In this document: piece by piece, positions 5,894 to 10,711 of the stretch
Layout of the letters: every line of letters starts with the position of its first letter
Position numbering within the stretch: the first letter of the stretch is position 1
From: Gammaproteobacteria bacterium
GTDB taxonomy: Bacteria; Pseudomonadota; Gammaproteobacteria; Immundisolibacterales; Immundisolibacteraceae
Direction: 5' to 3'
NCBI GenBank assembly: GCA_003526065.1
Contig: DQBD01000009.1
Span: 1-10,711, forward strand
DNA: 10,711 bases
Program-made: the position numbers and the translations under genes
The notes under the pieces: generated by a model
The model's database searches: none
Seen by the model: the letters and a program-made list of their open reading frames with translations, nothing else
Told to the model about the DNA's origin: nothing

Positions 5894-6928
5894 TTACTCG
5901 GTCGCCGCGGATTGGCTGACCTGGAGGTGCTGTTGGGGATCGAGCCGGTTGGGGCTGTCGCGCTCCGCCAGAAAATCGCCGATGTTGGCGATGGTGGTAT
6001 CGGCAATGGCGGTGAGCGCTTCCTGGGTGAAGAACGCCTGGTGGCCGGTTACCAGCACATTGGGGAAGGATAACAGGCGGGCAAACACATCATCGGCAAT
6101 GATCTGCTCGGACAGATTCTGGAAGAAAAGGTGTGATTCTTCCTCATAGACATCCAGAGCGACTGCGCCGATGCGGCGCTGCTTGAGCGCCTCGATGAGT
6201 GCGCTGGTGTCGATCAGGGCGCCGCGGCTGGTATTGATAAGGAGTGCACCGGGTTTCATCTGGGCCAGGGTGTGGGCATTGATCAGATGGTGGGTTTGCG
6301 GTGTGAGCGGGGTATGCAGGCTGATCACATCGGCGTTCTGCAGGAGGTTGGTCAGATCGGTGTACCGCACGCCCAGAGCCGCACACTCCGGGTCGGCAAT
6401 GGGGTCGTGGGCCAGCAGACGGCAACCGAAGCCGGCCATGATCCGCGCGAACGCCCGTCCGATCTGTCCGGTCCCGACCACGCCGACCGTCTTGCCATGC
6501 AGATCCATGCCGAGCAGATTGTCGAGCAGGAAATTCCCTTCCCGGACCCGGTTGTAGGCCCGGTGGATACGGCGGTTCAGGGTGAGCAGCAGGCCCACGG
6601 CGAATTCAGCCACGGCCTCGGGCGAGTAGTGGCTCACCCGCATCACCGTGATCCCCAGCCGGTGCGCGGCTTGCAGGTCAACATTGTTGAAGCCGGTCGC
6701 GCGCAGCAGAACGAGGCGGGTGCCGCCCTCATACAGCGCGCCCAGCACCGGGGCGTTGAGTTCATCATCGACGAAACAGCACACCGCCGGATATCCCGCG
6801 GCCAGCGCGGCGGTATCGGTCCGCAGCGTGGTTTCCAGGAAATGCAGGCGGTAGCTTGGCTGGCGATTGGCAGCCTCCAGGAACTGGCGATCATAGGGGC
6901 GGGCACTGAAAACAAGAACACGAAACAT
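5894..6928 (-). CDS. ldhA: NAD-dependent D-lactate dehydrogenase (fermentative, LdhA type)
   Basis: The enzyme reduces pyruvate to D-lactate with NADH, recycling NAD during fermentation in the cytoplasm. The 344-residue protein aligns along its length with E. coli LdhA, including the AEFAVGLLLTLNRRIHRAYNR segment and the DLFFxx-like block after the catalytic glutamate. The nucleotide-binding glycine motif GTGQIG is at 152-157, and Asp175 at the end of the second strand favours NAD over NADP. Catalytic Arg235 (NTSRGALID), Glu264 (VYEEE) and His296 (TGHQAF) fall at the same numbers as in E. coli. It has about 15 extra residues at the C-terminus. The start ATG 6928 has only a moderate AGG 8 bases upstream. 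The beta-CASP RNase gene follows 73 bases downstream. Other D-2-hydroxyacid dehydrogenases are possible but the match to the LdhA subfamily is close. Confidence 0.92.
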   Translation of the reverse strand: MFRVLVFSARPYDRQFLEAANRQPSYRLHFLETTLRTDTAALAAGYPAVCCFVDDELNAPVLGALYEGGTRLVLLRATGFNNVDLQAAHRLGITVMRVSHYSPEAVAEFAVGLLLTLNRRIHRAYNRVREGNFLLDNLLGMDLHGKTVGVVGTGQIGRAFARIMAGFGCRLLAHDPIADPECAALGVRYTDLTNLLQNADVISLHTPLTPQTHHLINAHTLAQMKPGALLINTSRGALIDTSALIEALKQRRIGAVALDVYEEESHLFFQNLSEQIIADDVFARLLSFPNVLVTGHQAFFTQEALTAIADTTIANIGDFLAERDSPNRLDPQQHLQVSQSAATE

Positions 6929-7495
6929 GGTTGCGACCTAACGGATTCAGGATGAACGATTCTTATCATGTGCGTGCTTCAGAATCGAGTCGCGCGTGAT
7001 TTGATGAACATCCGGAGGGGTGGCCGGCTGCGAGCGCGGCGCATGGCGCATGCAATTCCGGGCTGCCGGCACGTGCGCGCGGTGACGCGCCGCCCTTACG
7101 GTGTTCGGGTCGACACTCAAAGGTGAGGCGCACCGTCTGGTCGTTGGCCTGGATGCCGGATCGCTCGGTCCGGCGCGGCCGGCGCCATCCGCATCACGCC
7201 GATCGACCTGTCGGTCGCCCTCCGGCTGGGTCTTGGGTCTGGACCATTGGCGAGCACCGGGGCGTGATGTTCCAGCCGTCGAAGCCGAGGGGCAGCGCCG
7301 TCTGGGCACGATCGCGCCTGGGCGTGAGGCCGCCGGTCGGTGGGCACCCTTTTGGCCTGGGTTATCGGCGCAAATCGCATGCCGTTCCGGTTGCGATTCG
7401 GTGCCACGATATCGGCGAGGCCGTGATTGCAAAGCCGTCGCCTGCGTGTGTTAAGGTCGGTTGATTACTTTCTTTTACTTCACAATGGATTCGCA
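6929..7495. other. Intergenic gap of 567 bases without a supported gene
   Basis: The gap lies between the divergent starts of ldhA and ppk. Open frames up to about 160 codons exist on both strands but have no ribosome-binding site, no domain and an Arg/Pro/Ala-rich composition typical of chance frames in G+C-rich DNA. A small stem GCGCG-GTGA-CGCGC lies near 7076-7089. The last 50 bases before ppk are AT-richer (TTGATTACTTTCTTTTACTT) and may hold its promoter, but no well-spaced -35/-10 pair or Pho box is visible. A non-coding RNA or degraded gene cannot be excluded. Confidence 0.5.
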
Positions 7496-9649
7496 ATGTC
7501 AACGATCGAGCCCGTTACCTCCGTCGAGGAAGCTGAAGCGCCATCCGAGCCGACCGATCTGACCCGGGCGGACCTGTATCTCAATCGCCATATCAGCCTG
7601 CTCGCATTCAACGAGCGGGTCCTGGCGCAAGCGCGCGATCCCGGCGTGCCCCTGCTGGAGCGGCTCAAGTTTCTGTGCATCACCAGCTCCAACCTCGACG
7701 AATTCTTCGAAACCCGCGTGGCGGGTCTCAAGGAACTGCAGGCGTACGGTGCCTGGCAGGTCGATGTCGACAACCGCTCCCCCGCTGAAACGCTCCGGCT
7801 GATCACGGCCAGGGCGCATGAACTGGTCGTGGAGCAATACCGGGTCCTGAACGAGGAATTGCTGCCCGCCCTGGCCCATGAGCAGATTCACTTGATTGCT
7901 CCGAAGCGCTGGACCAAGGCACAACGCGCGTGGGTGCGGCGCCATTTCGAGGAAGAGGTTTCGCCGCTGCTCAGCCCTATCGGCCTGGATCCAGCCCACC
8001 CGTTTCCCCGGATTCTGAACAAGAGCCTCAATTTCATTCTTTCGCTGGAAGGCAAGGATGCCTTCGGTCGCAACAGCGCGCTGGCGGTGCTGCAGGCGCC
8101 GCGGATCTTGCCGCGTGTGATTGCGATGCCGCAGGAGGTGGCGCCCAAAGGGCATTGTTTCGTCCTGCTCTCCGAGATTATCCGTACCCACGCCGAGGAC
8201 CTCTTTCCCGGCATGCAGGTGAAGGGTTTCTATCCATTCCGGCTGACGCGCAACAGCGAGATGTTCGTGGACGAGGAAGAGGTCGACGACCTGCTGCGGG
8301 CCATGGAGGGCGAGCTCTCTTCACGCCGCTATGGCGATGAAGTACGGCTGGAGGTGGCACGGGAGTGCCCGACGGAAATGGTCGAGTTGCTGCTCAAGCA
8401 ATTCGAACTGGAACACTCGGATGTCTATTCGGTGGATGGGCCGGTCAATCTGAGCCGCCTGATGGCCATGATCGATCAGGTGGAACGACCTGAGCTGAAA
8501 TATCCCCCGTTCACGCCGGGATTGCCGCGCGAACTCGTCGGGGCTTCGGGCAGTGCCATGGGCAATCTGTTCGAAGTGATCCGCAAGGGCGATGTGCTGC
8601 TGCACCAGCCGTTTCAGTCCTTCATGCCGGTGGTCGAGTTTCTGCGTCAGGCAAGCCAGGATCCCCAGGTGCTGGCGATCCGCATGACCTTGTACCGAAC
8701 CGGTGCCGATTCGGCCATCGTCGACCTGCTGCGTCAGGCGGCCATTCGAGGCAAGGAAGTGACGGTGGTGGTCGAGCTGCGTGCACGCTTCGACGAGGAG
8801 GCCAACATCAGTCTGGCGACCCGTCTGCAGGAGGCGGGCGCGCATGTGGTGTACGGTGTGGTGGGCTACAAGACCCACGCCAAGCTCACTTGGGTCGTGC
8901 GCCGGGAAGGGCGGCAGCTGCGCCACTATATGCACTTGGGTACGGGGAACTACCATGCCCGTACGGCAAGGCAGTACACGGACTTCGGCCTGTTGACCTG
9001 CAATCCCAAGATCGCCGAGGACGTCAATCACGTCTTCCTGCAGCTGACCAGCCTGGGCCGCGTCCCGCGCTTGCAACGGCTGTTGCAATCGCCATTCTCG
9101 CTGGTTTCCGGGCTGCTCGAGCGCATCCACCGCGAGATCGATCATCACCGCGCCGGGCGCCCGGCGGCGATTCGTTTCAAGGTCAACGGCGTGACGGATC
9201 GCGAAGTGATTCAGGCGCTCTACGAAGCCTCCCAGGCGGGCGTACCGATCGATCTGATCGTGCGCGGCATGTGCTGCCTGCGTCCTGGGGTGCCGGGCGT
9301 GTCCGAAACGATCCGTGTGCGCTCCATTGTGGGTCGTTTTCTGGAGCATCCGCGCGTCTATTACTTCGAGAACGGCGGGAAACCTGAGGTGTATTGCGCC
9401 AGCGCCGATCTGATGGAGCGCAATCTGCATCGGCGTATCGAAGTCGCCTTCCCGGTGCTGGATCCGGCGTTGCGCCAGCGCGTGATCGAAGAGGCATTGG
9501 ACTATTACCTGCGGGACAACATGCAAAGTTGGCTATTGCAGGACGATGGAACTTACATCCGCGCCGATGTCGGTGATGAGGCGCCGTTCAGCGCCCAGGG
9601 GGCTTTGCTCAAAGCCCTGGCCAGCGAGGGCACGATCGGAATCGGTTGA
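7496..9649 (+). CDS. ppk: Polyphosphate kinase PPK1
   Basis: PPK1 polymerises the gamma-phosphate of ATP into inorganic polyphosphate, a reserve and stress-response polymer. The 717-residue protein has the full family layout: N domain (about 22-128) with the nucleotide-contact Asn66 in SSNLDEF, a middle H domain, and C1 and C2 phospholipase-D-like domains. His461 in YKTHAK aligns with the autophosphorylated His435 of E. coli, and His480 sits in HLGTGNY. Arg401, Arg431, Tyr494, Arg590 and His618 line up with the E. coli active-site residues 375, 405, 468, 564 and 592. I chose ATG 7496 (weak GGA 6 bases upstream); the open frame extends upstream to 7427, but those 23 residues are not family-like. 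A hairpin lies at its 3' end (9595-9620) and ppx converges from the other side. Confidence 0.97.
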   Translation: MSTIEPVTSVEEAEAPSEPTDLTRADLYLNRHISLLAFNERVLAQARDPGVPLLERLKFLCITSSNLDEFFETRVAGLKELQAYGAWQVDVDNRSPAETLRLITARAHELVVEQYRVLNEELLPALAHEQIHLIAPKRWTKAQRAWVRRHFEEEVSPLLSPIGLDPAHPFPRILNKSLNFILSLEGKDAFGRNSALAVLQAPRILPRVIAMPQEVAPKGHCFVLLSEIIRTHAEDLFPGMQVKGFYPFRLTRNSEMFVDEEEVDDLLRAMEGELSSRRYGDEVRLEVARECPTEMVELLLKQFELEHSDVYSVDGPVNLSRLMAMIDQVERPELKYPPFTPGLPRELVGASGSAMGNLFEVIRKGDVLLHQPFQSFMPVVEFLRQASQDPQVLAIRMTLYRTGADSAIVDLLRQAAIRGKEVTVVVELRARFDEEANISLATRLQEAGAHVVYGVVGYKTHAKLTWVVRREGRQLRHYMHLGTGNYHARTARQYTDFGLLTCNPKIAEDVNHVFLQLTSLGRVPRLQRLLQSPFSLVSGLLERIHREIDHHRAGRPAAIRFKVNGVTDREVIQALYEASQAGVPIDLIVRGMCCLRPGVPGVSETIRVRSIVGRFLEHPRVYYFENGGKPEVYCASADLMERNLHRRIEVAFPVLDPALRQRVIEEALDYYLRDNMQSWLLQDDGTYIRADVGDEAPFSAQGALLKALASEGTIGIG
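9595..9620. other. Strong hairpin inside the 3' end of ppk, downstream of ppx
   Basis: GGGCTTT and AAAGCCC form a perfect 7-base stem with loop GCTC at 9600-9617; outer CCA/TGG pairs extend it past a two-base bulge. It lies in the last 20 codons of ppk, and on the minus strand begins about 45 bases after the ppx stop. It may form the 3' end of the ppx transcript; there is no following T-run on either strand. Confidence 0.35.
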
Positions 9650-9664
9650 GGGGAACCCGGGCGT

Positions 9665-10711
9665 CTAGTCGGTTTCGCCAAACGAAAGCGCGAATCCGGC
9701 TCGCTCCAGCAGGGCTTGTTCTTCCAGCAGATCAGCGTGCATGAGTGGGCGCAGCGTCAGGCCTTTCTTGGGAAAGTCCATGTGCAGGCCATCGGTCGTG
9801 GCAGTCAGCTGGATCGGCGGGGCGGGCTCGGAACCGCGGGCGCGATGGAGCAGCACCGCGAGCCGCAACACGATGGTCAGACGCAGCGCCGTCAGCCGCT
9901 GCTCGGGGGGCAGAACATTGAATTCGCGGCGGATGATCTTGCGCCGATGAAAGCGGACCAGCAGGCTGACCAGCGTCTGTGTGTTGCGGGAAAAGCCGGC
10001 CAGATCGCCGTTGGCCAATAGATAATGGCCATGCTTGTGATAACCGCTGTGGGATATCGCCAGACCGATTTCATGCAGCATGGCAGCCCAGCGCAAGGCG
10101 TCGATGTCTGGGGTTTGCCCGAGCGCCCATTGTTCACGCAGTTGGTCCAGGAAGCCCAGCGCGGTGGTGCAGACACGGCTGGCCTGGCCGCGGTCGGCAT
10201 GGTAGAGCTGCGAGAGAGCCTCGGCCGTATGGTTGCAGACATCCTGGCGTCCCCGGCGTCCCGCGGCCAGTTCGTCAAGCAGGCCTTCGCGCAAGGCGCC
10301 GTCGCAGGGAAGCATGCGCTCGATTCCCAGCGCCGCGAACGCCGCGCTCAGAATGACGGCGCCGCCGGCAAACACCTGCTGACGTTCCGCCGCCAGATCC
10401 GGCAGGTTGAGCCGGTCCACTCGACCCGCGCGGATCAGGCGATCGCGTAGATCCGCAAGGCCGGCCGCATCGATGTCCGGTGTGTTGCGCAGCGTCTGCA
10501 CCATCGCCGCGACCGCTCGGATCGAGCCGGAGGTGCCGATGGCTTCATGCCACCCGGCAGCGCGGAAGTTCGCGGCGACCGGCTGGAACTCGAGGCGTGC
10601 GGCGGTTTCGGCTGCCTGCCAGCGCTTGGCCGTGATGCGCCCGTCGCGGAAGAATCGCTGGCTGTAGGTGATGCAGCCCATATGCAGGCTTTCCATGCAG
10701 ATGGGGTGAAT
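9665..10711 (-). CDS. ppx: Exopolyphosphatase Ppx (N-terminus outside window)
   Basis: Ppx removes terminal phosphates from polyphosphate and so opposes PPK. The visible 348 residues cover the second half of the Ppx/GppA actin-like fold and the C-terminal HD-like helical domain. The frame is open to the window edge. Comparison with E. coli Ppx (513 residues) shows about 160 N-terminal residues are missing, including the DLGSNS and GGGS phosphate loops. Visible landmarks are ESLHMGC (family SRRMGC), GTSGSIRA at residues 59-66 of the fragment, DGALREG at 137-143, and AAMLHEIGLAISHSGYHKH in the HD-like domain. These favour Ppx over the related GppA, which mainly hydrolyses pppGpp, though the two can be hard to separate. 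The internal ATG at 10696 is not the start. The gene ends 15 bases from ppk on the opposite strand. Confidence 0.93.
   Translation of the reverse strand: MHPICMESLHMGCITYSQRFFRDGRITAKRWQAAETAARLEFQPVAANFRAAGWHEAIGTSGSIRAVAAMVQTLRNTPDIDAAGLADLRDRLIRAGRVDRLNLPDLAAERQQVFAGGAVILSAAFAALGIERMLPCDGALREGLLDELAAGRRGRQDVCNHTAEALSQLYHADRGQASRVCTTALGFLDQLREQWALGQTPDIDALRWAAMLHEIGLAISHSGYHKHGHYLLANGDLAGFSRNTQTLVSLLVRFHRRKIIRREFNVLPPEQRLTALRLTIVLRLAVLLHRARGSEPAPPIQLTATTDGLHMDFPKKGLTLRPLMHADLLEEQALLERAGFALSFGETD

Noticed and set aside
6947..7464. Overlapping frames of 113-161 codons in the gap before ppk
   Set aside because: No ribosome-binding site, no recognisable motif, and several frames on both strands are equally open, as expected by chance at this base composition.
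7425..7490. ppk promoter or Pho box
   Set aside because: TTGCAA and TTGATT resemble -35 elements but no acceptable -10 occurs at the right spacing, and no CTGTCAT-type direct repeat is present.
8321..9526. 401-codon minus-strand frame opposite ppk
   Set aside because: His/Arg/Gln-rich shadow of ppk, whose active-site residues are all present on the plus strand.
1..10711. Defence system, mobile element, CRISPR array or RNA gene
   Set aside because: No repeat-spacer pattern, transposase, integrase, toxin pair, nuclease-helicase cluster, tRNA or rRNA sequence was seen; the only nuclease is a full-length RNA-processing family member.

Overview
The window is G+C-rich, with short intergenic gaps and a strong G/C bias at third codon positions. 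The encoded proteins are proteobacterial in type: an E. coli-like LdhA, PPK1 with Ppx, TraT, CobU/CobT and lipobox-bearing envelope lipoproteins. A gammaproteobacterium is the most likely source. I cannot name the genus. There is no rRNA, tRNA, insertion sequence, CRISPR array or phage gene, and the region looks like ordinary chromosome.

Layout. On the minus strand at the left edge, cobU runs into cobT (cut by the window edge), two steps of the cobalamin nucleotide-loop assembly pathway, coupled by a GTGA overlap. Divergent from them, on the plus strand, are an aromatic- and proline-rich outer-membrane-type lipoprotein (1169-1777) and an exported protein made of nine Sel1/TPR-like repeats (1948-3189). 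A TraT-family lipoprotein (3194-4141, minus) meets the Sel1 gene tail to tail. Its promoter region is shared with a divergent 60-residue single-span membrane protein (4270-4452), which in turn converges on a beta-CASP metallo-beta-lactamase RNase (4459-5820, minus). Upstream of the RNase, on the same strand, is D-lactate dehydrogenase ldhA (5894-6928). A gap of about 570 bases (6929-7495) holds no gene I can support. It is followed by ppk, polyphosphate kinase (7496-9649, plus), and by ppx, exopolyphosphatase (9665-10711, minus, 5' end outside the window), which converge with 15 bases between their stop codons.

How the genes relate. Two functional pairs are clear: cobU/cobT, and ppk/ppx, which make and degrade inorganic polyphosphate. 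Three neighbouring genes between 1169 and 4141 encode envelope proteins, but they are in separate transcription units and I see no proof that they act together. The least explained items are the aromatic-rich lipoprotein, the acidic membrane microprotein, the long TraT variant and the empty gap before ppk. I did not find a convincing undescribed multi-gene system here. A recurring architectural feature is that three tail-to-tail gene pairs are separated by only 4, 6 and 15 bases, with small inverted repeats at or inside the junctions instead of standard terminators.
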